Of a DNA stretch of 42,661 nt, positions 29,501 to 38,112 are shown piece after piece; positions within the stretch are counted from its first letter, which is position 1; each line of letters starts with the position of its first letter. The notes below the pieces were generated by a model, which was not told the DNA's origin, made no database searches, and worked only from the letters and a program-made list of their open reading frames with translations. The DNA comes from a virus: positions 1-42,661 of IMG/VR virus record IMGVR_UViG_3300028024_000014. One strand, 5' to 3'. The translations under genes were made by a program, and so were the position numbers.

Positions 29501-32091
29501 GTGACTTCAACAAGGTCGGCACCGTCAAGGTCGGCACGAGCTATGTGCTGCCGGGCGTGAAGAAGGGCGACAACCTCGCGGTGCGCGTCCAGTCGTTTGA
29601 CATCTGGGGCAAATACTCCGCCTATGACCAGGCGCCTACGGTCAACTACAAGGTCGTGGGCAACGTGACGAACCTGTCGTCGGCCGTCGTGTCGGGTGCG
29701 GATTTCTACTGGTCCGGGCGTGATTGCAAGCTCTTCTGGAACTACAACTCGACGACCGCATCCTTTGAATTCGGTTCCGAGCCAGAAGGCGCGCCGGGCA
29801 CGCGCGACCCGCACTTCCAGGACTACGAGATCCGCATCTACGACCTGCAGCACAAGCTGTTGCGCACCGAACATACGACGGACAACAGCTACGTCTACAC
29901 GTATGAGAAGAACTTCTCGGACGGACTGCACCGGCACGTCACCTTCGAAATTGCTGTGCGTGATATTTTCGGCAATATTGGCAAGCCGGCGGTGCTCGAT
30001 GCCTATAACCCGCCGCCGACCGTGGTAACTGCGGCGACCAACGCGGCCTTCGATCGTATCCAGATCAACTTCACGCACAGCGACGACCCGGACTACGCCG
30101 GGGCGCGGGTTTTCCTGCGCTGGTCGGGCGACGTAGGGACGACGCCGACACTCGCCTACGACGGCCCGGACACAGCCGTGCTGATGTCGAATCTGATGTT
30201 CAATACGGACTATTACATCACGATCGTCCCGTATGACGCGTTCGGGTTGGACGAGACTATCCCGAGCAACGAGATCCACGTCCACACGCCGTTTCTCGAT
30301 GTGGAGGCCATCGCGGAGGGCGTGCTCAAGGACTCACAGCTGATTCCGGCGCTGCAAACCCGCATCGACCTCGTGGATGCGCCTGAGTCGATCATCGGCT
30401 CGGTGAATCAGCGCCTGGCTGACGCGAAGGCCAAGCTCTCGGGCGATCTGACAGCCGCAATCACACAAGAACAGCAGCTCCGGCAAGGCGCGGACGATAG
30501 CCTCGCCTCTCAGGTGACGACGCTCGTGTCGGCGAGCAACGCGAATACTGCGGCAATCACCTCCGAACAGACAGCACGCACGACCGCCGATCTGGCACTT
30601 GGCACACGCATCGACACAGTTGCGGCAAGCACGGGCAACAACACCGCGGCGGTTCAGACGGAGATCACCGCACGCACGTCAGCCGACGCAGCGCTTGGCA
30701 CCCGCATCGACACGGTGGCGGCTGCATACGGGATGGACGCCACGAACCTGTGCGCGAATCCGGTGGCGGCCGGCGGGCTCACGACTGGATGGGACACACC
30801 GACGGCAGTCTTGGGCACTGCGCTTGACGTGCCTGCCGCGGCACCAGCGGCGTATGTGTTCCGCCAGAACATCCGCGATGCGCGCTATACGACGCGCGTC
30901 GTGTCTGTTACTGGCGGCCAGCAGCATTACCTCGAAATGCGCGCGGCCACGCCGGTCGCCGCGGTTCCGATCAGCATCGGCATGCGCTTCACGGCGCCCG
31001 GCAAGACGGACGTCTATGCCTGGGCGGCGACGCTTAACTCGACGTCGGTGTGGACGCGTCTCGCAGGCATGGTTACGGTCCCGGATGGCTACACGAGCGC
31101 CGAGCTGAGGGTGATGATCGACTTCGGCGCAGGCGTCACCAACGACAAGAACCGCTGGTATTACACGGACGTCGAGTGGCGCCCGGCAAGCCTGACGCAG
31201 CCGGCGATGGCCGCGATCAGCGTCGAGCAGACGGCGCGCGCGAGCGCGGACGGTGCGCTTTCAACCCGCATCGACAGCGTGAATGCGTCGCTCGGCACGA
31301 CCAACGCAAACGTGCAGACCGAGATCAACGCGCGCGCGGCGGGTGACTCCGCAAACGCCAGTGCGATCTCGCAGCTGACCACCACGGTCAACGGCCACAC
31401 GACCTCGATCCAGACCGCGCAAAGCTCGCTCAATGGCCTGAGCGCGCAATACACGATCAAGATCGACAACAACGGCCATGTGTCGGGCTTTGGCCTCGCG
31501 TCGTATCCGATCAATCAGGGCATCGTGAGCGAGTTCGCCGTGCGCGCGGACACGTTCTCGATCCAGCTGCCCGGCTATCCCGGTGTGCACCCGTTCACGG
31601 TGGGCGGCGTCGATGGTCAGGCTCGCGTGATCATCAGCAGCGCGCTGATCGGCGACGCCGCCATCAGCACGGCCAAGATCGGCGACGCACAGATCAACTC
31701 CGCAAAGATCGCCTACGCGGCGATCAACACCGCGCACATCGGCACCGCGCAGATCGACACACTGCGCATCGGCGCGAACGCCGTGTCGACGCTCGCCATC
31801 TGGGGTCTAGGCTCGGGCGGCACGGTCCAGTATCAGGCGGGCGGCGGCACGCTGATGGTGTTTGTCAGCGCGGTCATCGGTAGCCATTCCGGTTCTGACG
31901 GCGGCCAGGACTTCGCTGGCTCTGTCGTCGTCCAGATCAACGGACAGACCATCGTGACCATTTCGAATGGGTCACCCGCCTTCCAGACGAACTTCGGCAT
32001 GACTGGGTTGGCTCCCGGGGTTTACAACGTGACCGCGAGCGGTAGCAACGCGCGAGGCATCACGGTCGCGGTTTTTGAATCGAAGCGATAA
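26509..32091 (+). CDS. Tail tip / host specificity protein (I-J fusion)
   Basis: The protein has about 1860 residues. The first 145 residues look like the tail assembly protein I: a beta-grasp-like start with VLSVNGQVVEREHF and LQPTDFVVICPVPRGG, then a hydrophobic segment (about 100-145). The rest is a J-type central hub: PVPVPYGTFRTAGNVIGVH, baseplate-like domains, fibronectin type III-like repeats (about 1000-1260), coiled linkers with a repeated LGTRIDTVAA unit, a carbohydrate-binding-like beta domain (about 1410-1560) and a DUF1983-like part (GLSAQYTIKIDNNGHVSG). It binds the host receptor. The start could be ATG 26509 or 26518; both overlap the K gene. Confidence 0.88.
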   Translation: MDSMNTPKKRKAAPQFVRVRRITNPFEPMRDLRDEQWKWRKTYTLADYLPLGETADVVLSVNGQVVEREHFAKTKLQPTDFVVICPVPRGGDGGKGILRIIGMIVIAVASVYTGGAASAAYGPMAGAAAAAAVTVAGTLLLNAILPPAAATNSMNGGLASSSSYGVDGAKNTSSEMIPVPVPYGTFRTAGNVIGVHTEANGNDQILYMLINAGEGPIASITDIEINGRKINEFAEVSVQTRLGDPLQTPIDWFSSVITPYQKNQEIPKDGSYLTFATEGDVEAVRLDINFPSGLYAVDMKSGSVVENKIALEADYRIAGSNGSWTPFSSQPATYEMVQVQPVTSVGIGNLPDQRLAYVDGDSGIPWDGTQVITDLHITTPVGTVLDTTRDAIFAKFGSYIGQNIGSWPVGSGGIVATSVAIPPQPGALVIKEKLRSVVRRSYTSPQLPMGKYEVRLRRDANYIDYGANKAGVGLTNTEATSSSDCYVSDLNEIVYAGVGHNHTALLALRVKLDEQLSGIPTVTFVNGGRIITTFQRANGVITTKEAATNNAAWVQWDALTHWRYGAGIDGGRLDLSAWIDWAEYCAANGLTFDGVFDTTMNAWDASNYIARAGHAQLVPVGTRYSIIIERPSEPVMLFGMGNIVEGTFKQSWMSRTDRATEVDVTFFDKTDSYKQKTVKVTDSAAALEGRPQNPSAITAYGVVDIKRAYLEGALQMNINRYLTQTCEWDSPIEALACTHGDVVLVQHDQPAWGFSGRTESGSTASVVKLDKLVTMEAGKTYKLLLLGSTAVRGTGTIGSVSGTFIAVPTPPNVRIRRIRNAAGVETAVKTVVSDGVYAESTTGFAPGQRVTFYDTDVIEEHDVVVQPGETDAVTVTAPLSFVPDVFTNYLFGETTKVKKPFRITSITLGSTDMQRHLSALEYRAEVYDLSSYADVANTLTPPLLDPRQAAIGVVQNLSVYEETYVAGALILTDVRASWVQPLIGNYAGADVFLQINGGDFNKVGTVKVGTSYVLPGVKKGDNLAVRVQSFDIWGKYSAYDQAPTVNYKVVGNVTNLSSAVVSGADFYWSGRDCKLFWNYNSTTASFEFGSEPEGAPGTRDPHFQDYEIRIYDLQHKLLRTEHTTDNSYVYTYEKNFSDGLHRHVTFEIAVRDIFGNIGKPAVLDAYNPPPTVVTAATNAAFDRIQINFTHSDDPDYAGARVFLRWSGDVGTTPTLAYDGPDTAVLMSNLMFNTDYYITIVPYDAFGLDETIPSNEIHVHTPFLDVEAIAEGVLKDSQLIPALQTRIDLVDAPESIIGSVNQRLADAKAKLSGDLTAAITQEQQLRQGADDSLASQVTTLVSASNANTAAITSEQTARTTADLALGTRIDTVAASTGNNTAAVQTEITARTSADAALGTRIDTVAAAYGMDATNLCANPVAAGGLTTGWDTPTAVLGTALDVPAAAPAAYVFRQNIRDARYTTRVVSVTGGQQHYLEMRAATPVAAVPISIGMRFTAPGKTDVYAWAATLNSTSVWTRLAGMVTVPDGYTSAELRVMIDFGAGVTNDKNRWYYTDVEWRPASLTQPAMAAISVEQTARASADGALSTRIDSVNASLGTTNANVQTEINARAAGDSANASAISQLTTTVNGHTTSIQTAQSSLNGLSAQYTIKIDNNGHVSGFGLASYPINQGIVSEFAVRADTFSIQLPGYPGVHPFTVGGVDGQARVIISSALIGDAAISTAKIGDAQINSAKIAYAAINTAHIGTAQIDTLRIGANAVSTLAIWGLGSGGTVQYQAGGGTLMVFVSAVIGSHSGSDGGQDFAGSVVVQINGQTIVTISNGSPAFQTNFGMTGLAPGVYNVTASGSNARGITVAVFESKR

Positions 32092-32102
32092 GCGAGAGAA
32101 CG

Positions 32103-32522
32103 ATGAACGAACAGACGACTGAAGATCAAACGCAGGAGGTGCCGGACCGGAGCTGGGTTCGCACCGACTACGTGGTGGCCGAGAATGCGACGGGCCGCAT
32201 CCTCTACACCGGCACCGTGCCGCGCAAGATGATCGACATCCAGATCCCGCCCGAAGGCGCGTCGGTCGTGATCGGCATGGGTGCGCCCGAGACGCACTAT
32301 GTCGTGAACGGCGCAGTTGTGCCTCGCCCGGTGAATACGGCCACGCCAACGGGCAACACGCTCACGAACCTGCCCGTGCCGTGCACGATCAGCATCGACG
32401 AGACGGCGCACGACTGCGCGGACGACCATTGCGAGCTGTCGTTCTCGCATCCGGGCACCTACAACGTCACGGTGTCGGCGTGGCCGATGCTCGACGTAGC
32501 CTTCGAGGTCACACAGCCATGA
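32103..32522 (+). CDS. Tail-associated hypothetical protein
   Basis: The protein has 139 residues, acidic at the start, mostly beta (RILYTGTVPRKMIDIQIPPEG, ASVVIGMGAPETHYVVNG, then TISIDETAHDCADDHCELSF and TVSAWPMLDVAFEV). It lies 11 bases after the J gene and is coupled to the next by ATGA. The C-terminal half reads like an Ig-type beta-sandwich. It probably belongs to the tail tip or fibre attachment; the exact role is not known. Confidence 0.65.
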   Translation: MNEQTTEDQTQEVPDRSWVRTDYVVAENATGRILYTGTVPRKMIDIQIPPEGASVVIGMGAPETHYVVNGAVVPRPVNTATPTGNTLTNLPVPCTISIDETAHDCADDHCELSFSHPGTYNVTVSAWPMLDVAFEVTQP

Positions 32523-32707
32523 AGATTCACACGCAGATCGACGTGCGCCCGCGACGCGCGGCCGACTACATGGACATCGGCGCGCAGCTCGACGCGCTGA
32601 TGAAGGGCTTCGCCGCGCTGGCAGAGCAGGGCGTCCAGCTGCCATCCGAGACTGTCACATGGATTGAGCACTGCCAGGCGGTCAAGGCGCGCCATCCCAA
32701 ACGCTGA
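32519..32707 (+). CDS. Small tail-fibre-region protein
   Basis: The protein has 62 residues, starting at ATG 32519 in an ATGA overlap. The short motif DYMDIGAQLDALMKGF is widespread in small phage proteins next to tail fibre genes, where related sequences have DIGDQLDA. It is a helical protein that may be a virion or assembly factor. It is too small for further assignment, but the overlap and motif make it a real gene. Confidence 0.7.
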   Translation: MKIHTQIDVRPRRAADYMDIGAQLDALMKGFAALAEQGVQLPSETVTWIEHCQAVKARHPKR

Positions 32708-32716
32708 CGCTTTAGA

Positions 32717-32745
32717 TTGCAGATAAGTCAACAGTTACTTATAAT
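32717..32745 (+). promoter_or_regulatory. Promoter with operator-like palindrome in its spacer (copy 12)
   Basis: -35 TTGCAG (32717-32722), 17 bp, -10 TATAAT (32740-32745, perfect). The palindrome TAAGTCAA-CA-GTTACTTA (32724-32741) fills the spacer, so a bound protein would exclude RNA polymerase. It drives the tail fibre gene. Confidence 0.78.
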
Positions 32746-32781
32746 CGGAGCGGATAACGTCTCTCCGACAAGGGTTTCTGC

Positions 32782-35700
32782 ATGGCTCAGCTCAAACAGG
32801 TTTGCACCGTCACCAACGGCTCGCAAACCGTAGCGGTGATCGGCGTAAATGTGGCTTACCGCATTCTCGCCAACAGCATCTTCATGACGTCGCCCGACTT
32901 TGTGCCCTACACGGTTGCGAAGGATGCGCAATTCGACGGCACGAACACGGTGGTCACGCTCGCGGCTGAGTATCAGGGCGACAGCGGCGCAATGGCGCAG
33001 GGCGTGTTCGTTACCGACTTCACCTACCCGGACAATATCCCGCTCATCAGCCAGGGCGACGTCGGCACTGCCGCGATCTGGACGAAGGCGATGTATACAC
33101 TGCAGGCCATGATCGGCTCGGTAACGCCCGCCGGCCTGAACGCGTTCATCGCGCAGATCAACCAGACGCAGGCTGCCGCTGATGCTGACGCTGCCGCAGC
33201 GCTGGCCTCGCAGAACGCGGCCAAGACGTCGGAAACGAACGCGAAGACATCGGAGACCAGTGCCGCCGCAAGCCAGTCGGCGGCGGCCACCAGTGCGACC
33301 AACGCAAAAACGTCCGAGACAAACGCGAAGACCAGTGAGACGAACTCGGCTGCGTCGGCCAGTGCGTCTGCGGGCTCCGCGACGGCATCGTCGAACTCGG
33401 CGACGGCTGCCGCCGGCTCCGCGAGTGCGGCATCGACGAGCGCAAGTAATGCGAGCGGCTCGGCGTCGGCCGCTGCCGCGTCGAAGACGGCAGCCGGCAC
33501 GAGTGAAGCCAACGCGAAGACGTCGGAAACGAACGCCGCGGGCTCTGCAGCAGCGGCGCTTGCTTCGCAGGACGCGGCGAAGACCAGCGAAACGAACTCG
33601 AAAACCTCCGAGACCAACGCAAAGACTTCGGAAACCAACGCCAAGACGAGCGAAACGAACGCGAAAACGTCAGAGACCAATGCGGCCGCATCTGCAACTA
33701 ACGCCGCGGTTGACCGCGCGACGGTGCAGGGCATTCTGACGACGATGAATGCGCTGTATCTCGGCAATAAGGCGAGCGACCCTACTGTCGACAACAGCGG
33801 CAATGCGCTCAAGCAGGGCGCCGAATATTTCAACACGACCACGCAACTGCTGCGCGTCTACACGAGCACGGGCTGGCAGGACTACGACAAGGACGCGCAG
33901 ACGCAGGCAACCAACGCGACCGCGAGTGCTGCGGCCGCGGCAGGTTCGGCGTCGGGCGCTGCCACGTCGGCGACGAACGCACACACCAGTGAGACTAATG
34001 CAGCAGCATCGGCGGCGGCCGCGCTCGCGTCGCAGAATGCCGCCAAGACCAGCGAGACGAACGCCAAGACGTCTGAGACGAACGCGAAAAGCTCTGAGAC
34101 GAACGCGCAGACTAGCGAATCGAACGCCAAGACGAGCGAGACGAACGCCGCGGCGAGCGCTGCCCATGCCGATCAGGTCGCCCAGACCATCGGCAACCCA
34201 GTGTCCAAGAATGGCGACACGATGACGGGCCAGCTCGGCATCGCGTATGCGGGCGCGACGGAGATCCTGAACGACACCTCCGGCTCGACCCAGTTCGGCT
34301 ATGGTTACCAGTCGGGCGGCACGCCGCTCTGGGCGATGTGGGTTGCGACGTCGAAGAACTGGCTGCTGCAGCGCTACGCGAATGGCGTGGCCGTCGATAA
34401 CCCGATCTCGGTATCTGGCTCGACCGGTGTCGTCAGCATGCCGAGCCGCGTGCTAGTCGGCGCAGGGGCAGACGACGGCTCAAATTCGCTGCAGGTTGGC
34501 GGCAGCATGCGCGCCGACAACTACTACATGCTGGCTCAGGGCACCGGCGACGCAGGCACGATTGGGTGGGGCAACAGCAACGGCCCGGCAATCGGCATGT
34601 ATGGGAGCGCAACGGGGTCTGCAGGCGCGTTTGTGCTCAAGACTGCCGGTGTGGAGCGAGTGCGTCTGAATGGGGCAGGCCGTTTGCTCGTTGGCACTGC
34701 CACCGATGACGGCGCGAACCTGATGCAGGTGAACGGCAACGTCTCGCTCGTCGGCGCCGGCCCGAAGATCACGTTCAACGCAGCTGGCCCATTTGTCAAC
34801 TCGCCGGCCGCGAACGTGCTGGCGCTCTCGAATGGCTCGGCCGAAGTCTTCCGTCTGAGCGCGGGCGGCCGCCTGCTGGTTGGAACGACGACTGACGACG
34901 GCGCGAACGTGTTGCAGGTAGCCGGCGCCGCAAAGGTCAGCGGAGTGCTGACGGCAACTGCCGGTGGCACTTTCTCCGCGGCCGCCTTCGTTGACATGGT
35001 GTCCACCGCTACGACCGCACAGCTCAGCTTGAAAGGATCGAGCGGTGCGCTCAGCACCGAAAGCAAACTGCGCTTCTATGGCACCTTCGGCACGGGTTCG
35101 GATCTGGGCACGCGTCTGGTCGCGTCCATGCGCGCCGGCTTCAATGCGGGGACGTGGGGTAAGGAATACCTCGACTTTTACCTGAACAGCGCGAGCAACG
35201 ACGCGCAGAGCGACGCCAACCAGTCGCGCGTGCTGCGACTGGCATATGGCGGTCGCGTGATCGTCGGCACCAATGCGGTCGACGACGGAGTCAACCGTCT
35301 CCAGGTCAGCGGTAACGTGGCGCTCTCTGGCGCCATGAAGGTCGGCACCTACACGCAGCAGGTCGAGATCAACGGCGACTCTTACACGGCCGTCAACGCC
35401 TATTACGACGGCACGAACTGGCAGCGCATCGACACAACCAAGCCAGCGTGGCTGTTCCAGAGCAACGTCACGAACGACATGACGTTCGAAGGCTACAAGG
35501 GGCTGTCGTGGTGGGTGTGCCAGCCGGGCACGAACCCGATTGGTAACTGGGGCGTGGCTAACGGCTGGACGCTGATTCAAAGCTATTCGCAATACCACGA
35601 CGTCACGCTCGGCGGGAACGGTTTTGAAATCGACGGTAACGGCACGCTGCCGTATGGTCGTTTCCAGCACGCGACCGTCGGAGGCCTGAAGCGAACCGGC

Positions 35701-37080
35701 GTGATGACCAACGCCTACATCGATGAGTCCGGGCGCGACGACACGACCAAGAACTCCTGGTGGTTTGGCGTGAGCGATGACGGCACTGCGTCGGGTGACA
35801 AGTGGAAGATCCAGCGCGCGGCGAGTGGCACTACGTTTGCGTGGTCCGATCTGATCACAGTAACCGGCGCCGGCCGTGTGCTTGTTGGCACGTCGACGGA
35901 CGACGGGTCGAACGTGCTGCAAGTGAATGGCCCGACGAAAATCACTGGAGCGCTTTCAGTTACAGGGACATCGGCGCTCGGCACCGTGAACATGAGCGGC
36001 ACCCTGAATATGACAGGCGGAGCAGTCGAGTTTGGCTCGACTACTGCCGTCATGACGCCGTTTATTGACTTCCACAGCTCTGGCACGGGTAACGACTACG
36101 ACGCACGCATCATCGCAAGCGGCGGCAGTGCAACAGTGGGCGCCGGGGCGCTCACCTATGTCGGCTCGAGCGGGCACTATTTTACGGGCAACGTTACGAT
36201 CCAGCCCCCTTCCTCGTTTGCCATTATCACGCTCAAGACAGGGACGTATCAGCCGGTCATTCGTTCGAACGCTGCAACGGCATCGATTGAATTCGTCAAC
36301 AGTGCCAACAGCGCAGTCAACCTGACGGTCTACGACTCGGGCACCGTCGCCGCACGTGGGCAGCTCGTCGCGCCTACCGTGTCCGCGACTGGTGGGACTT
36401 CACAGTTTGCCGGGGCCGCGGTCAACGGCACCCTCTGGATTCAGAACCAAAACCAGATCGCACTGCAAGGAACAACCTACACAGCTTATTTGCGTGGCGA
36501 CAACCAAGGCCTGTGCGGCTTCATCAATCAGGCTGGGAGCAACTGGAACTTCCAGATTTGGGATGATGGTCGCACGGTCCACCGTGGGTTGGCGACCTTC
36601 AACGGGAATGTCGCGCAGAGCTACCAGAACTTTGGCTACCTGAACTTCAGCGGCTCGGCTGTGAACAACGCGGCGGGATCGTGGGCCGTAGGCGTCAACG
36701 TAGACCAAGCGGTCACGGCCAACCAGTTCTTCGCACTATCCGACAGACGCCTGAAAACAGAGATCAAGGCACTGGATGAGGCTGAAGCGATCCGGTTTGT
36801 GGAACAGGTCGAACCCAAGACCTATCTGAAGGAAGGCGTGCGGGAGCGCGGCTATCTCGCGCAAGACGTGGGCAAGGCGCTCGACGGCAGCGGCTGCGAG
36901 CTCCTGACCGTGAGCGAGCGCAAGGGCCTTGCCGAGGAGATCGATGAGGACGGCTTTGTGTCACCCGAGGATCACGTTCTGAACGTGGCACACAACCAGA
37001 TCATCCCAATCCACTCCGCCGTGCTTCGCAATCTGTTGCGTCGTGTAGCGGAACTTGAAGCATTCAGGCAGGCGAAATGA
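32782..37080 (+). CDS. Long side tail fibre with C-terminal S74 intramolecular chaperone
   Basis: The protein has 1432 residues. An attachment domain covers about 1-125. Two low-complexity segments (131-312 and 373-465) of repeated KTSETNA units, as in lambda Stf, flank a small folded module (LGNKASDP to TGWQDYDKD). From about 480, a beta-helical shaft holds five copies of a GRxLVGTxTDDGxNxLQVxG motif, starting near 555, 633, 696, 824 and 1032. The end is a peptidase S74 domain with SDRRLKTEI; Ser 1320 and Lys 1325 form the usual self-cleavage dyad, which would release the last 113 residues after trimer folding. The ATG follows palindrome copy 12. Confidence 0.92.
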   Translation: MAQLKQVCTVTNGSQTVAVIGVNVAYRILANSIFMTSPDFVPYTVAKDAQFDGTNTVVTLAAEYQGDSGAMAQGVFVTDFTYPDNIPLISQGDVGTAAIWTKAMYTLQAMIGSVTPAGLNAFIAQINQTQAAADADAAAALASQNAAKTSETNAKTSETSAAASQSAAATSATNAKTSETNAKTSETNSAASASASAGSATASSNSATAAAGSASAASTSASNASGSASAAAASKTAAGTSEANAKTSETNAAGSAAAALASQDAAKTSETNSKTSETNAKTSETNAKTSETNAKTSETNAAASATNAAVDRATVQGILTTMNALYLGNKASDPTVDNSGNALKQGAEYFNTTTQLLRVYTSTGWQDYDKDAQTQATNATASAAAAAGSASGAATSATNAHTSETNAAASAAAALASQNAAKTSETNAKTSETNAKSSETNAQTSESNAKTSETNAAASAAHADQVAQTIGNPVSKNGDTMTGQLGIAYAGATEILNDTSGSTQFGYGYQSGGTPLWAMWVATSKNWLLQRYANGVAVDNPISVSGSTGVVSMPSRVLVGAGADDGSNSLQVGGSMRADNYYMLAQGTGDAGTIGWGNSNGPAIGMYGSATGSAGAFVLKTAGVERVRLNGAGRLLVGTATDDGANLMQVNGNVSLVGAGPKITFNAAGPFVNSPAANVLALSNGSAEVFRLSAGGRLLVGTTTDDGANVLQVAGAAKVSGVLTATAGGTFSAAAFVDMVSTATTAQLSLKGSSGALSTESKLRFYGTFGTGSDLGTRLVASMRAGFNAGTWGKEYLDFYLNSASNDAQSDANQSRVLRLAYGGRVIVGTNAVDDGVNRLQVSGNVALSGAMKVGTYTQQVEINGDSYTAVNAYYDGTNWQRIDTTKPAWLFQSNVTNDMTFEGYKGLSWWVCQPGTNPIGNWGVANGWTLIQSYSQYHDVTLGGNGFEIDGNGTLPYGRFQHATVGGLKRTGVMTNAYIDESGRDDTTKNSWWFGVSDDGTASGDKWKIQRAASGTTFAWSDLITVTGAGRVLVGTSTDDGSNVLQVNGPTKITGALSVTGTSALGTVNMSGTLNMTGGAVEFGSTTAVMTPFIDFHSSGTGNDYDARIIASGGSATVGAGALTYVGSSGHYFTGNVTIQPPSSFAIITLKTGTYQPVIRSNAATASIEFVNSANSAVNLTVYDSGTVAARGQLVAPTVSATGGTSQFAGAAVNGTLWIQNQNQIALQGTTYTAYLRGDNQGLCGFINQAGSNWNFQIWDDGRTVHRGLATFNGNVAQSYQNFGYLNFSGSAVNNAAGSWAVGVNVDQAVTANQFFALSDRRLKTEIKALDEAEAIRFVEQVEPKTYLKEGVRERGYLAQDVGKALDGSGCELLTVSERKGLAEEIDEDGFVSPEDHVLNVAHNQIIPIHSAVLRNLLRRVAELEAFRQAK
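33172..34176 (+). repeat. Tandem degenerate repeats encoding KTSETNA units
   Basis: Two blocks (33172-33717 and 33898-34176) of 21-base units encode KTSETNA and close variants, mixed with Ala/Ser-rich stretches. The codons vary between copies, which shows selection on the peptide rather than recent DNA amplification. The number of units can change by recombination and alter fibre length. Confidence 0.85.
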
Positions 37081-37637
37081 CCATGTATTTCTTCCTTTAT
37101 GACGACTCTGGCACGGTGCGCGGCTCAATGGACTTTCCTGACGGGACAGCCGCGCCTATGTCGAAAATGGTCGCCTGCACCGCAGAGCAGGCCGCGGCGA
37201 TGTATCGCTACCGGGTGGACCTGACAGACACGCCCGCCGTCGTTGAGATTGATCCGGTCACCCTGCTCAAATCGCTCACGACCGATCTTGCTGCGTCGAT
37301 CGACGCGAAGGTGGCGACAGTCTATGCGAACTGGACGCGCTTCCAGCAGGAGTATCTACAGCGTGAAGCGGCCGCGCGCGCATACAAGGCGGCCGGCTAC
37401 ACCGGAGACGTCTCGATCTGGATCTCAGGATTTGCCAACGCCGCCGGCAAGACATCGCAGGAAGCTGCGGATCTCATCGTTGCGCAGGCAGATGGACTCT
37501 ACGCAGCACTGTCGTCGCTCGGCGCGCTGCGTATGCGCAAATACGAAGTCTTCACCGCGTCGGATTGCGACGCTGCATTCGCCGCACACGATGCGATTTC
37601 TGCCGAAATCGACACAGTTGCAGCAACCATCCAGTAA
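37077..37637 (+). CDS. Putative tail fibre assembly or fibre-associated protein
   Basis: The protein has 186 residues and overlaps the fibre stop by four bases. The start reads YFFLYDDSGTVRGSMDFPDGTA, a beta unit like those of Tfa-type and other small fibre partners. A helical region follows with ATVYANWTRFQQEYLQREAAARAYKAAGY, which is common in phage fibre-adjacent proteins. It may help fold or cap the fibre tip, or be a virion component. Tfa identity is not proven. Confidence 0.55.
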   Translation: MTMYFFLYDDSGTVRGSMDFPDGTAAPMSKMVACTAEQAAAMYRYRVDLTDTPAVVEIDPVTLLKSLTTDLAASIDAKVATVYANWTRFQQEYLQREAAARAYKAAGYTGDVSIWISGFANAAGKTSQEAADLIVAQADGLYAALSSLGALRMRKYEVFTASDCDAAFAAHDAISAEIDTVAATIQ

Positions 37638-37646
37638 AGGAGTCAC

Positions 37647-38111
37647 ATGAAGGTCGCATTTTTCAAAGGGCGCCATCCGGGTATCAAGGGCTGGCTGGGC
37701 GTCTTGACGAAGTGGTGGACACGCGGACCGTATAGCCACGCCGAGCTCGTCATGGCCTATGAGAGCGGCATGGCGGTCTGCTGGTCGTCTGCGTATCTCG
37801 ACAAGGGCGTGCGCCGCACGGTGATCAAGCTCGACCCCGCCGACTGGGACATCGTGGAGATCCCAACCACGTCCGAGCAGGAAGCCACAGCAAGTGCGTG
37901 GTTTGAGGCGCATGTCGGGCAGCCGTATGACGTGGCGGGCCTCTTCGGCTTCGTGTTCCGGCACCTCGAGGGTGAGAAGAGCAAATGGTTCTGCTCGGAA
38001 GCCGTCGCTGAGGCGCTGGGCTACGCCGAATCCTGGCGCTACGACCCGAATACCTTCGCGGCGGTGCTCGGCCACTGGGAGCACCAGAGCGCGCTTCAAT
38101 CACCGACGTAG
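37647..38111 (+). CDS. Permuted NlpC/P60 (YiiX-like) papain-fold enzyme
   Basis: The protein has 154 residues from ATG 37647, nine bases after the previous stop, with AAAGGAG upstream. It has the permuted papain-like order, histidine first and cysteine later: H31 in GPYSHAELV and C116 in WFCSEAV. Such enzymes act on peptidoglycan-type amides or on acyl groups. The last gene before a palindrome, it shares the fibre transcript. It could loosen the cell wall in infection or be a lysis accessory; the substrate is unknown. It has no signal peptide. Confidence 0.75.
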   Translation: MKVAFFKGRHPGIKGWLGVLTKWWTRGPYSHAELVMAYESGMAVCWSSAYLDKGVRRTVIKLDPADWDIVEIPTTSEQEATASAWFEAHVGQPYDVAGLFGFVFRHLEGEKSKWFCSEAVAEALGYAESWRYDPNTFAAVLGHWEHQSALQSPT

Positions 38112-38112
38112 A

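Noticed and set aside
26440-30285. Two long minus-strand frames opposite the J gene
   Set aside because: They share the low-complexity composition of antisense GC-rich frames and overlap a continuous, domain-rich plus-strand gene.
33172-34176. CRISPR-like or satellite array in the fibre gene
   Set aside because: The repeats are in-frame, codon-variable and encode a known type of fibre linker; there are no unique spacers of constant size.
33024-35922. Minus-strand frames opposite the tail fibre, including an Ala/Val/Phe-rich one
   Set aside because: They are produced by the repeated KTSETNA codons and GC-rich codon use on the other strand; no ribosome binding site or motif is seen.
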